Below are positions 22,490-35,199 of a stretch of DNA of 64,000 bases, piece after piece. A model generated the notes under the pieces. It had not been told where the DNA came from and ran no database searches. It saw only the letters and a program-made list of their open reading frames with translations. Both the position numbers and the translations under genes were made by a program. How positions within the stretch are numbered: position 1 is the stretch's first letter; each line of letters starts with the position of its first letter. The stretch spans positions 8,033,161-8,097,160 of the forward strand of contig NC_080570.1 in NCBI RefSeq assembly GCF_030247185.1. The letters are read 5' to 3'. The DNA is from Malaya genurostris (Eukaryota; Arthropoda; Insecta; Diptera; Culicidae).

Positions 22490-25400
22490 CTACGGCGCCT
22501 TCCAACCACCGAACGCTGCCTCCAGTTCCCGAGCGATACAGAGACTCAGCCGGTCCTGATAAGGAGCGGACACTATCTGAATACCGATAGGGAGACCCTC
22601 GCGATTGAATCCCAATGGAACGTGAGTCCCTGGTAGACCCAATGCGTTAAAAAGCATCGTGTAGGTAACGCCTGTGATGTGACCGAAGGATTCGTAATGA
22701 CGCAGGGCGGGCTTCGGATAAGTTGGCAAGAACAGGACTCCGTCGGTACCAAGTGTGTCCTAAAAAATGTAGTTTATGGTTGAAAAATATCAGACTTTTA
22801 TACGTAAAAAGTCGACAAAAACTCACAATCATTTGTTTCTTCAGTTCCTGCAATTTCTGCAGATAAAGTTGCTGTTCCTTCGGAGAGAAGAGATGCTTGG
22901 TATTGAATAGAATGTAGAACACGATGGCAGCTAGAGTGAATCGTGACTTTCCGATAATGGATTTTCCCAGCTCAATTACCAAACTGTGCTTCTCTTTCGG
23001 ATTTTCTCTGTTGTCGAACATGTTGGGAACATCCTCGAGTGCCTGGAGCGTACACATCGCCATCTCGAGACACTCGCTCATATGGTCAAATTCCGCCCGT
23101 TCGGTGTGCAGACCGTGATCCTTGAAGTACTGCACCGCCCGGTACATGGCGATCTTGATTTCTTCTTCGACCGGAACAAACCCAACGTTGAACCCGATAT
23201 CCTCCATGTAGTGAATCCTGATGTCTTTGGTGTAGACCGTCTCGTCCAGACGAAGCTTGTAGGCTCGGGGACCGGCCATTATGTGCACCAGCGTCGGGAG
23301 GTCCTTCGCGTAGCGACACATTGGACCCACGGTAAGGAAGTTGGTAAATTTCTCGTCCGATGATGTAGGGAAATGGCCGTCGATCGATATCACACCTGAA
23401 ACCGAAACAAAATAAAATTTCTGACAGTCGAAAAAAAATCTCATTTCTATCGGAACACCCGGATTCAAAGAGCATGGCATCCAACAACACAACACTAATT
23501 ATAAATAATAAAATCATTAGTTTAAATCTAAGCCTTCAATTTTTAGACTTTCACTCTAATTCATTAATGTCGTTCTCGCTTGATGCCTAACTTAACCCAG
23601 TTTCCACCCTAACAGCTGTCAACCCGTTTGTTTGAGGCTAGTTTCGAACCTAGTTTCTACGTTGTTGAACGGAAATCAAGTCAGTTTCGAACCTTTATAT
23701 GATTTTTATATTAGGTTTGCTCAAATCCCCGTTGCTAAGTGTGAAACCAACACAGTTTCGTGAAAAGTGTTTGTTTGAAGAAACTACCCTGGTTTAGTTT
23801 TCTCAAGCGAAAACGACATAAGAATATCTTTTCTAAGATTGACAGAAGTGATACAATTTTGCGTCTGATGCACACGCCTGCTGTGATTCGTACTTCAGTA
23901 TAGGTAAACCAATTCTGGAAGCGAAAGCTTCACACAATCAATCAACTAATTAGAACAACTATCGATATTCGGAAGTGTGTTGGAAACGTGTCAGTATTAT
24001 TCGTAATAACGTCAACCAAACCCTGACATCATTCTTTCGCCCGTTTTCCGGAAATATAGTATTATTTAAAAAATCTACAGTTCGTACAGTTGACTACAAT
24101 CTGGACAAACTAGCAAAAAGGTCTCGTTTCAAATGTGGCGCTAGTGTGCCTCACTCTCCACGTACATTTCCATAAACAATCGGTAATTCTAGATAGGCAA
24201 CCGTTCGCTCACAACTCCACTTCAAAGTGGATGTTGCTACATAATTTACTGGCTCTCAGAAAAGCATCAGCGAAATTGGCTAGAGGAATTACAGATAACA
24301 TTGGTTTTCTTGCATGGGATCATGCAAATATTAACTAATTTAGTAACTCGAGTAACAAACATTGCGATATCGCAGTGCCAGTAGCAGATAACAAAATCAA
24401 TATTCCGGACTTCGAACTGTGCTATCAATTAACTGATAATGTTAAAACCAATGAAAACATTCACCAAACGGTCGATGCCAGCCGAAATCTCGCTTGATTT
24501 GATAACCTTGTTAGCAGTCAAATGTCCACAGAGAAAGAGAGAGACAAAAATAATGTTTGCCTTGCACTCGGGTACTCACCGGCCGTTGGTTTGTGTCCGA
24601 AAATGCCATTAAACAGTGCCGGTACCCGAATCGACCCGGCCACATCGCTACCGACACCAAACAATGACGCACCGGCAGCGATAAGTGCCCCTTCACCGCC
24701 CGAAGATCCTCCCGCCGTTCGACGGTTATCGTACGGATTGAGTGTCCGTCCCGTGATGTGGTTGTACGACTCCCAGCTCAGGCAGTATTCCGGCGTGTTG
24801 GATACCAACAGTGGGATACAGCCGGCAGCTCGCAGATGTGCTACCGCTTCGCCATCGGAGCTCGCCTTGATTCCCTGACGGGGAAGAGAGCCTCCGGTCA
24901 GCACAGCACCTGCAAATGATGTTTAGAGCTTATCGTTATTGCCGAACCGTTCCCGAAGATAACCCTGTCTCACCTTTGAGTGAACAGCTTTCCTTTACCG
25001 TAAATGGAACACCCAACAGCGGATAGGTTTTGATAAGCCAAATGGTTTGCATATTGGCAATCATTTCATCCACCTTCCGTGCTTCCTCTAAGGCCGCCGT
25101 AAAACGCTCTTCCACCACTGCATTGATTAGTGGATTCACCTCTCGAATCCGTTCGATGTAGGCCCGTACCACATCCTCCGAACGGAGCTGTGAAAACAAA
25201 CAGAAAAAAAACACATGTCGTAATTACTATTCAAACCCGTTAATCTCTGCGACGTAACGCGAGTACTAATTGAGCACGCCTCCTTCTAGTTTTATTTTTC
25301 TTCACTTTTCGGGTGATGACTCGAAGCTTTACAGCTTAACAGCCGACAGTCGCTGGTCCACTTGATCAAGTTCATGGTCAAACACCGACTCAAGAAGTGC

Positions 25401-28400
25401 TTCTTGCGTCGGATACTACTGCGTTTAACAGATTGATAATCGGGTGTACAGTTTCATGTAGGGGGATTGGACCATTAATGGAGACACTCAGTGGGACGCG
25501 GCTCAACCGTTCGCTTGACAAAGTAACCATTGATTAGAAGTTTCAAAGTAGCGTCGAATGCGTACACTCGAACAAAGTGATCTTAGAAAGTCATATAAAC
25601 GAATTGTGACTTTCATACATAAGGACTATTAACGTGTTCCATAAGTTTGTCCCACTTCCGAGTTGCACCCCTGGTCTGTAGATGAAAGAAAGACGTAGTC
25701 CTATGTCAATGCAGCACAAAAAATGATCGATTTTCATCTCAATTTCGAACCAAATCATTGAACAAAGATAACAGATCGCACTGTATCTCCTATTTGACAT
25801 ATAGTATCATTAAATTCACAGGAATTCCAGTCTACGTCAACGATCGCAACTCAACGACGGATCATCATCGACAACGTAAACAGGACTGACCAAAAACACT
25901 GCCGCACAGTAGCGTCCACCGTTGCAAACAAAACAATTTCCCCTATGCCGGTTGGTCGGTCGGTCGGTCGGGTCGAACGGGTTCTACGGCCTTCATTATC
26001 GGCTCATTATCCATTTAACCGGACGAATTGTTTTTCTTGCACTCGTTCGGCGCGGAATATGTCCGGGTAATGCACAACCACGACGCGGTGCTACACGTCT
26101 GCTGTTTTTTTTCGCTTGCCATGTAATTGCCACCTTTACGAGCTAATGTTTGCATCTTTCATTTTTTTGTGTGTTTGTTTTTTGGCGAGAATCAGTACCG
26201 GTAATTGAGCTCACATGGACAGTGCGAATTATTTGGTTGAGTATAATTTGAATTTATTTCTGTTTTGATTACTTTTGTTCGGTAGAAAGATCAGATAGAA
26301 TTGTGTTCAGAGTAGAGATCACTCCTTTTGAATGTGATCATCGCTTCCAATGTTTTGTTCTGTAATATTTAGGTATGTAGAAGAAAAAAATTGAACGAAG
26401 ATACCTCCTAAGAATAATTGCTAACTAATGACACATTCCAGAACATCGGAATTAAAAGATCCTTGTAAGTCTAGTGAATTCATAAACGTGAGAAAAAGTA
26501 ATAACTTTGCATCGAGAATCATCGTCAATCATTCCGTTTTATTATCCAGTCGATTGTGTAATCAAATCGGTTTATACATAGTACGATTTGAACTTGAGCC
26601 GTTGAAAATTTCACTTCACATAGCTATTCGCATTAGTATTGAAATTGATGGTGAACTCCTGACCCAGACGAAGACATAGGATGTTAATTAGTGACGTGAC
26701 TTACAGGTGGTAATCGCCATCGGTTTTTGTTTGGCATATCCTGCCAACAGTAATGTACGAGACTGAGACGTCAAGTAGCGCAAAAGTTTGTGCTGCATTG
26801 GCGATTAAATGCAAAACTGAAAACTACTCTACGCATCCTATGATTGCATTGACCAATCTGATTAAAAGAAAATTTCTATTTGAAGTTTCATGTGAAGTTG
26901 TGAAATGTTAATAAAAGACGCCCCTTTCCGGATTTTACCAAATAACATAATTCGAAAACATCCCAAGCGGAAAATTAACTGATTAAATTCGGGACTAAAT
27001 GAACCAATAAAAAAATCAACGACGGGCGAAAGCATTTGACATACACGGAACGACCGAAATTAGCTGTGCGCCTAATTCGTATTACTGAATTCGAATTAGT
27101 TGATTTTAACAACAAAATTTCCAAAATAACTATAGAATTAGTTCAAATTGAGAATTTAGTTTGCTGAAAAAACTCTTATTTTAAAAGAATGTGTTTAGTT
27201 GGCGAATATCCTGGACACAAACCAGCAATATTTCAATCCAACACGAAATTCTCATTGACAACTAATTTTTGTCTAAAATCAGAAAATTTGTCTTTATTTT
27301 ACTATTACCATCATTTCTGAAGGACAGAACAAAGAAAACGAAAATGATATTGGTTTTATTAACAAGAGTCGATTTCGCGAAGTCGAATGAAGAAAACAGC
27401 GATTTAGAAGAACAAAAATTAAAAAGAAGTTTATGTTTCGTTTATGTCTTTTTCTCCAATACAACATCGTATTTATACCTGGCAATATAGAAAAGACAAC
27501 CGCGATTGAAATGTTTTTCGGTGGTAGTGTGCTATCTAGTTGCTAGTAGTCATTACGGTGTTAACGTTTTTTTCGGGGACAGTGCGCCATATAGTTGCAA
27601 ATTGGAGAAGCCAATTCAACCATTTATGTTGGTTGAAAATAACGTTTTATTTCTCTAATTCAACTAAAAAATTAGTTAAATGAAAATGAAGTGTGCCTTA
27701 GCTAAGAAATGACAGCACGTTGAATTGGTGAATTCAACTAAAAAAATATCCATTTCAACAAATATTTTATTATTATTAAGGGAATGAGAATTAAAAAAAT
27801 CAAAATTAGCAAAAGTAAGATTTTTTTGTTGTCTCAAAAAATAAATCAAAAAATCAACTAATATTTTCGCCAAAATGCTGATTTCGGTCTTTCCGTGTAT
27901 CAATGTCAATCAGGATAATCGAGCCAGCGACTAGACGTTTACTGTTTCGGTTCAATTAATCATTGAACTCCGACTGACGGTGAACCGAGTTCATCAAGGG
28001 GTCCTATTTGAATGGTATATGAAAAATCATAGACCATTCCATCTTGAGTTTATCCAAAGACAGTTTAAATTTTGTAATCCGCTTATCCCACATTATTTCG
28101 TATCATTCTACTTGACTGTTGTCACTCCAATCCAAACCAAACTATGCACAAATAGCATTTCTAAAAGTCCATTCAAGATAAGCCAAAACAGAACTAATCC
28201 GATATCCAATTGCGGAGTGCCGCCTTCAATACTTCTACAAACTATATCTTCAGAAAATGTCATGTTATCAAGTTTTTTTTAATAAAATTATGTTATCAAG
28301 TTGTTTAAGTTTTAATTTCGACAAATCAGTAGCACATTTCTCTTTGAACTTACACTACAATCATGGAATTAATTATGATATTACCGTTTTGACGGACACC

Positions 28401-31400
28401 TCGTACGCTGTCAACACCTCAATTACATTCCCTACCCGAAGGCGTGAGGTAACTTTCCGTCAAATGAACTATTACCCTTCAAAGTACACACAAAGAACGG
28501 TGAGCATCGTCGTTACGTTTGCTATAATGCTATAGGCTATAGTGCAGTACAGATATCGTGACCGGTATTTATATTAACCTACTTGAGTGTTCGCACTTGG
28601 GGCACCTCCCCCATTCGTTGGATTTGAATCGATTCCATAATTGCCGGTAGACGATAGACGACAGTCTTAGAAATAGAATAATCAATAATGTTTGGAAAGG
28701 AGGGACACAAAGAAGAAGAAGACGTCGGTCACGAAGGTTACGCCGAAACAGTGTCCTTTTGTTGTTTCGAGTGAAACTATTAAACAGGTCACATAAATCA
28801 AGCACTTCGTGTAATCAACCGGTGTCGGCCAAAAACGTACATTTTGAATAATCAAAATCGTTTCTAGGGCACAAGAATAACAATAAAATATTAGTAAACT
28901 TATTGTGATCTTCATTAATAATACTTATTTTATAATGTAGTATTGCATAGTTTGATTAAAAGAAAATGAAACTTGACTGTATATCAGTATTTTATAAAGT
29001 TTACCCGGATTTCAGGAGAAGAATCTCCCAAAAAACGCCGAATAGGTAGTTATATATCCTTACTCTAGACCTTCTTAATCTAGATTAGTCATCGTATTTA
29101 ACCGAAGCCCCATCTTTTTTTTTCGGAAAGTACATCGAAGTACTCACGTCAGAGAAGTTACAATTTTTTTTTGCTGTGCAACCATTGAACGTACCATTAT
29201 TGGAACCGGTTACTTCTGCGTTCTTTCAGCAACGCAATTATTCTACAGAGCAAGAACATTCTAACAGCTAATTGAAAACGTTTCCAACCGGTCGCTCCGG
29301 TGTGATCGGATGCTGTGGTGTCGGTCATGCTGTCTGTCGTGTAGAGCTTTTTTTTTGTAGGAACGTTCTCGTTTTTTTCAATAGTTCGAATTTATAAGTT
29401 CGATACGCAGTCTTTTGTGACTTTATACTGATACAATAGAAAATTTAGGAATATAATTAGTATTTTTACCCCGAGATAATGAAATGGTGGTAGGCTTGAT
29501 ATTTCCCATGGAACTAGAATATTGCCATCACAAAAAGAAAAGCGAAATATTTTGAATATGAATAATAATTATGTTTGAAAAATGTCCTTGATATTTTAAA
29601 ATCATAAATGCAATTTGATATCATGGTTAAAGAAACCAATTGTCTTTGAATGAAATAATACAGCCCGAAGCGGGACAGGTCTCCGTAGTTTGATGTTAAA
29701 ACCGTTCGGTTAAGACCTATCTTGAATGGATACTATTAGAATTAGGTTATACTAGCCAAACTACAAATATTTGACACGAAAATAATTGCCAGATCTCTCA
29801 AAATATTCATTGGAGTTGGTAGAATTCAAACAAGAACGTATTGATAATTTTGAATTTGATGATTTTTTTCTAAAATGTCTGCGAATTTCTACAAACCTTC
29901 AAGATTCGACAAGAGTACTGTCAAAGTAGCCGAAATTCGAAAGTGTCGTTCCCCATGATACAACATTACTTTTTTAATTTTATGTTTCATTTCTCTATTA
30001 CTCAGGAGCTGGAGTCCAGTAGGAGATTGATAGTACCTGTTATCTTTCTCCGAACAGGACCAGTCTAAGGTCGTATGGAATCCGGCAGCAAAAAAATTAA
30101 TAAAGAATAGATCAACTGGGTTCCTGCTTCCTTGTCGTAAAAAGTGACAATTGCAGGAGTTTTTTTTCCTTCAGTTATCATATTTTTTTCAACGTTTTAC
30201 ATCTGGTTGCTCTATTTTACTTAATTATCTATTCATTCAAACTTTTTTTTTAGTTTTTCCTATAATTTTACACCAAAAAGATTTCTTATCTATTTGAATC
30301 TACCTTTTTCATATCATATTATAAATTGAATGATAAAAATCAGCTATCGCGAAGTTACATTCATATTACAGTGTTGATAACAGAGATAACATAGCTCGGT
30401 ATACTGTGTAAATAGTAGGAAAAATTTTATTTGTTCGATCACCTATAAATGTATGATCATTTAACTCCTGTTTACCGATAGGAGAGGTTATGTATCACAC
30501 TCCAGAAGTAAATAAATTAATACTTTTTTCTCGGCAGCTGGCTGCCCAGATCAACTAATATAACCAATTAACCATTTTTCGTTGTAAATAGTAATAATAT
30601 AGTGGAAATAATAAACACTTTAGACACGCGTGAAGTCTGTTGAGTTGCGCTTGGTAATTTAAAATGGTTTGATGAAACTAACAAAAACTTAGCCGTGCGT
30701 CAAAAACAAAGGTTTTTTTCATCCGGTTTATGCCTTTAAAGTTTTTCTGGAATCTGTCGCTGTGGAATGCAGCATGGATCTGGTCGCCCATAATGTTCAA
30801 GTTGTAACAACAGAAGGCTTGCCACACGAGATATATTTTTGCGAAATTCTCCATCTTACTTTGTTTTGCTGTTAAAATTCTGCCTTTGTCAGTATTTTTA
30901 TGTTTAGCTTCCGCGGTCGTACGCCGGCCGACTTGTTCTGTTGATCGTTGGGATTTGAAGCTCGGTTTTTAGCTCGATGCGCGGTTTCAGCCATACTCCC
31001 ATTTCAACTCTGGGATGGAGTGGTTCTTCTTCTGGCGTTTAATTTCACCCAGACCTAGTCTGTATGGCTATGGAAAAACGTTAGCCAAATTTAACATTTT
31101 TTTTCAATTTGATGTGTGAGTAGTTCGAATTTTCGTGAAGCGCGAACAAAATTGATAGGTTTCGATGCCATTTTCTTAACTGAAGAGCAAGTGTCAACAT
31201 CAACCAGCAGGAGTGGTGTTTTTAACTATGAGTGTACAGATTTTTTAATGCACCATGAAAAATGCGTGAAATTGAAGTTGACAAATTTTACTTCGTAACC
31301 CTCTTTAAGCACTTAATCTTTCTACACCGGTGAGAAATATATCAGCATAAGGACTTCATCTGTTTTTCGTTTACAAACCGACCGTATCCAGTAGAGATAG

Positions 31401-34400
31401 GCAAAACAGCTCATTTCAAAGAATCGTTCAGTGATGCAGAGTTCTATTGAAAGAACTAGTTCTCCAGAGCCGTTCGTTCGTTCTTTTCATAGTTGGTTCA
31501 ATTGTTCAAATACTAAACGAGAACTTAGTTTTGTTAGGTTAAGTGAGAAAATTAAAAAGGTCCCACATGTTAGAATTGAGATTTCGTGATGAAGTTTTCT
31601 TATTAGAGAACTACCGTTCTCGAAAAAAAGATTGAGCTAGCAAAAGCAGGTCCCACGACTTTGAACTGAAGAACTATCGTTTTCGAAAAAAGAACTATTA
31701 CTCATTCATTCTTTCAACAGAACTAGTTCTTTTGAACCGTTCGTGAACGAATTGCCCATCTCTAGTGTCCATATATCGTACTGAATATGAACAAAACACT
31801 TTGGCAACAGAGAATATAATGAGGCTAGCCATAATTTTGATGTTCAAATCGTCTTGTGTGTCCGAGAAACATAGCACGTTTCAAGATTTTCCCTCCGAAT
31901 TCTTGTTAATTTCATAACTTATCTTTTGAATTATATATGGTTTTGAAGGAAGAATAATGTTTATTTAATTCAGTGCAGCAGCAACATTTGGATGAGGCAT
32001 GCGTTAAAATTAATGTTGAAGGCGGTATAAAAACTTTGAATGCAAAACATTCGTTTTGGAAGAACCGGCTAAGAAAACTACAAATTGACCACTAACACGA
32101 TAAAACTGTGAAACACCATTGAAGGATCGTTTTTGGGAGCTTTCGTCGCGACTGCTAATAAGATGTGAGGTACTGAATCCCCTAGTTATTAATAACGTCG
32201 AAAGGCTAGTTGAGCTTCAATCTCAAACAAGATTCATGACAGTATATTTTAACCATAAGTCACAGGAAATCAACCCTTCAAGATATATTCCTATCCGTGT
32301 CAGCCTCCTAAATGTCCCTGACTCAACTTTATTTTTCGACACATCCATGCAGCGCGAAGTGCGTGGAACCCCGGATAATCTACGTTCGATGGAAATCCCA
32401 AAAATATGTTCAGGTAAGTTCAGGCATATTGACTCTGAGAAAATGTTTTTCACGAACGGATCACGAATTGAAGAGGCTACCGGGTTTGGTATATTCAACA
32501 ATAATGTTTCGGCTTCATTTAGACTTCAAGAACCTGCATCTGTTTATATAGCAGAGTTAGCAGCAGTTCATTATAGTTTGAGTGTAATCGTCACATTATC
32601 TCCAAACCATTATTTTCTCTTCACAGATAGTCTGAGTGCAATTGAACCCATTCATTCAAACGCTGCTGGCAAAAATGAACCGTTTTTCTTGGGCAAAATA
32701 AAACGGTGCCTGAACGACATATTGAACAATAATTATCAAATCACAATAGTTTGGGTCCCGGCTCATTGCTCCATTCCAGGCAATGAAAGAGCCGATATTT
32801 TAGCCAAACGTGGTGCTATTGAGGGTGAAATTTGCCAGCTGGCTGGGATAAAGATGATCTGGGTCGGTGGATGCACTCAATTATTCCTAAAATATCGACT
32901 AAGGCATGGTTCAGGAGACTGGATGTGAGTAGGGACTTCATTCGTGTGATGTCCAGACTCATGTCCAATCACTACACGTTAGATGCACATCTCCTTCGAA
33001 TTGGACTTTCCGAAACTAATCATTGTGCTTGTGGCGAAGGTTATCGCGATATTGATCATATCGTTTGGACATGCGTGGAGTATCGTGATGTCAGATCTCA
33101 ACTAATAAACTACCTTGCGTACTCAAGGTAGACTATCCAATGTCCCAGTTCGAGACATTCTTGCTTGTCGTGACCTTACATACATGAAACTTCTTTATCA
33201 TTTCATTAAATCCATTGGAGTTCCAATTTAAATTTTATTTTATGTTAGACTGTTTTCTCTTCCATGAGTTCAACCAATAGCCAACTATATGATATTTAAT
33301 AAAAGTGATGAACTGATACAAACAAACCTGAAACAGTTATGAGATCATGTACAATTTAAATGTATTTTATTTAATGTAATTTGAAATAGAGACTCGCTTA
33401 AAGTACTATGTGTTGTGGATGCCACGGCGAAGAAAAACTTATGTATATTGCCTATGGAATTAACGTATTTATGAGAAAAAAAAACTGTAAAACACTCTCA
33501 GTAGCCGGCTACCCAGAGCAAAAAATACTTGAAATTATTATTAGGACATTTTAAAAAAAACCTTCCTGTGATGCATGTGGGAATGGAGAAGATTTCTCGA
33601 TTGTCAGTAGCAACATGCATCGAACTAACGATCCTTCTCTTTCCAAGTAGATCTGCATTTGGACGTATTGATCAGTATAGTTTACACAATGTGAAACAAC
33701 ATTTTATTCCCAAACGTGTTGTTTCAGAAAAAAAAACATTTTGAAAGCTCAATTGGTCGTGATAAATAACGGAGTAGCAACACACGGGCGGTCTTGAATC
33801 TGACAAAGGAATACAAAAAAAAGGTTCAAATGAGGGATTCCCAGACTTATTTTGTCAAGCGCCTTTCTTACGAATGAAATAATTTACTAAATGTTCTAGT
33901 TTATCCACCAGCCTCCAACTTTCTTAATCAGTCTTCATTTCACGATTGCGAGCTGATATTTTCAATAATTCTGCAAATAGAAATTTTCTATTGGTTCTAA
34001 TTAGAAGCCAATCTTGAAGTTCTTGTTGTTTGCATATGTCTAGCAATAATGCTATTTTACCCAAGTAACCGTAAGCATTAAGCGATAGCATTGAACTGGC
34101 ATCAACACCAATACGTCATACATGTTGCATTGTAACCTTAACATTGCATATAAGCCAAATGTTTGAAATTGAAATGTAAAAAACACTGCAGTTATGTAGC
34201 ATCATAGCTATCTCGGTGTGATTAAATATAGTTTATACAAAATATGCAACCCCAGTAACCAATAAGCACATACTAATGCCGCATTATGACAGCAAATAAT
34301 CGCTAATTGGCATTTCAATCGCACTTGAGACTGAATTAATGCCGACTTTGGCAAAATATACGGCTATTCATAGATAATGAATTTATGATTTAGATTTACA

Positions 34401-35199
34401 ACAGATGAGCTTTCAGATTGCAGATATAGAGCTATAAGCATTTTTGGTGCTCATAAAAGGCTATTTTAATGGCATTATAAGTGCTTACTGGTTACCTGGG
34501 AAGTAATGGCTATTTCATGCTATAAATATTCATTTAGTGCTATTATCGATCAGGTATAATGTTATAATTTCAATATATTTCTTACGATTTTTTTCCTGAA
34601 AATTTTTTACAGTTCAGTTTGAAAGACGAAAACATAACATTCCATTACAAGTATTTTACAGGGGGTAATTCTCTTTATGTATCAAACAGCGACGAAGAAT
34701 TTTAACTAAAATAGTTATTACACTACACTCAATGTTTCATGAATTTCTAAGGTATTGGGCATAAAAATTTCGATTACGGAAATGTCGTTCCAAAAGCCGA
34801 TTTTTTCAAACAAATTTTTGTCTTGATTTTTGAAGAATTTTGGCAACAAAAAAAATTTGTAGAATATATTGTGTACACGTTTTTGTTGTGCGTATGTTAC
34901 ACGAACGTACATTTGTCGAAGATAATACCAAACGAAAGAATGACAGTGCGTGTCCGCCATAAATCAACGGATGAAAACCACGCGTCTCCTTCGATCACAC
35001 AACGGCAACCCCGCTCAACCCTTACCTCCTTGTTGCGAATTCGCTCCGCCAGGTCCACGGCCGAAATCTCCAGCATTTCATTTCGAATCTCCGGAAAAGG
35101 CGTCTTTCGCCGAGGTCCTCCAACGAATTTGATCAATGGTAGCAGCACAACGTTCAAAACCCGCAGCACAACGCCCAGCACTCGTAACCAGATTTGCAT
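22490..35199 (-). CDS. Fatty-acid amide hydrolase (FAAH2-like), five exons, 518 aa
   Basis: Minus-strand exons: 35026-35199, 24974-25187, 24580-24909, 22827-23395 and 22490-22759. All have GT-AG introns and the phases agree. The product hydrolyses fatty-acid amides to free fatty acid and amine. Residues 5-26 form one N-terminal membrane anchor (LGVVLRVLNVVLLPLIKF). The amidase signature follows. The triad is Lys123 (GVPFTVKE), Ser198 (TAGGSSGGE) and Ser222 (DVAGSIR). These distances (75 and 24 residues) equal those of rat FAAH K142/S217/S241, which confirms the splicing. The length fits human FAAH2 (532 aa). The start ATG at 35199 directly precedes the anchor. Intron 1 is 9.8 kb and holds a LINE fragment and several MITEs; intron 3 holds further repeats. 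No expression signal beyond a poly(A) site was seen. Insects have several FAAH paralogues, and which one this is cannot be told. Confidence 0.93.
23590..24360. repeat. Repeat-filled part of FAAH intron 3
   Basis: Holds the second copy of the 'accctaacagctgtcaaccc' repeat (about 23606), then the 'cacacaatcaatcaactaat' repeat (from 23931) seen also at 17441. The rest has no recognised feature. Confidence 0.45.
25188..27033. other. FAAH intron 1, proximal part; GGTC microsatellite
   Basis: No exon seen. A short (GGTC)n run, 'ggtcggtcggtcggtcgg', lies at about 25951-25969. The region around 25850-26110 is GC-richer, but nothing coding is recognised. Confidence 0.4.
27034..27910. mobile_element. 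Non-autonomous DNA element with terminal inverted repeats, about 880 bp
   Basis: The left end 'tacacggaacgaccgaaatt' matches the reverse complement of the right end, 'tacacggaaagaccgaaatc'. Further inward both sides have 'attagttgatttt' words in inverted order. No transposase frame is visible. It lies inside FAAH intron 1. The family and target duplication are not resolved. Confidence 0.55.
27911..30002. other. FAAH intron 1, middle part; no gene seen
   Basis: About 2 kb with no supportable exon. 'cgaaagtgtcgtt' and neighbours at about 29915-29955 recur inverted at about 48333-48370, suggesting another dispersed repeat. Confidence 0.35.
30003..30186 (+). repeat. Third copy of the 'caggagctggag' repeat
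   Basis: Same order of words as the arm at 1664-1860 ('caggagctggag', 'gaacaggaccagtcta', 'agatcaactgggttcctgct', 'cttgtcgtaaaaa'). Direct orientation, single copy here, within FAAH intron 1. Confidence 0.65.
30187..31388. other. FAAH intron 1; no gene seen
   Basis: A stretch at 30700-31060 is less AT-rich, but no known protein or splice structure could be found in it. Confidence 0.35.
31389..31767. mobile_element. hAT-like MITE, about 379 bp
   Basis: The ends are 'cagtagagataggcaa' on the left and, reverse-complemented, 'cactagagatgggcaa' on the right. C-A-x-x-x-x-A-G-A-T-G-G-G-C-A-A is the usual style of hAT MITE ends. The interior is an imperfect palindrome of 'gaactagttct', 'cgttcgttctt' and 'agaactac' words. 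I could not match an 8-bp target duplication, so the hAT label is tentative. Confidence 0.55.
32117..33481 (+). mobile_element. 5'-truncated LINE copy with 14-bp target duplication, in FAAH intron 1
   Basis: This is the 3' part of the same LINE family as 40300-46396. It runs from the middle of the reverse transcriptase tail through the RNase H region to a short poly(A). The flanks 'aaactgtgaaacac' (32103-32116) and 'aaactgtaaaacac' (33482-33495) are a target duplication with one difference. About 65 nt are missing near 32833-32845 relative to the long copy, which shifts the frame, and a further stop lies near 33131. It is inserted antisense to FAAH. It is dead, and older than the full-length copy judging by its lesions. 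Confidence 0.85.
32119..33130 (+). pseudogene. LINE RNase H remnant
   Basis: The RNase H block keeps an altered first motif (FTNGSRIEEATGF, where Asp is replaced by Asn), AELAAVHYSL, TDSLSAIEP and VWVPAHCSIPGNERAD. A frame change at about 32833 leads to the cysteine-bearing C-terminus (NHCACGEGYRDIDHI). The loss of the first catalytic Asp and the frame break both make it inactive. Confidence 0.8.
33496..34058. other. FAAH intron 1; no gene seen
   Basis: AT-rich sequence without a supportable feature between the LINE fragment and the MITE pair. Confidence 0.35.
34059..34500. mobile_element. MITE pair with 'cccagtaacc' ends
   Basis: A 250-bp element at 34251-34500 has the left end 'cccagtaaccaataagcaca' and the right end, reverse-complemented, 'cccaggtaaccagtaagcac'. 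Directly before it, 34059-34250 begins with the same kind of end ('cccaagtaaccgtaagcatt'). This suggests a second, broken copy, or one element nested next to another. Confidence 0.65.
34501..35020. other. FAAH intron 1, distal end
   Basis: No feature recognised other than the donor site gtaagg of FAAH exon 1 at 35020-35025 (minus strand). Confidence 0.4.
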
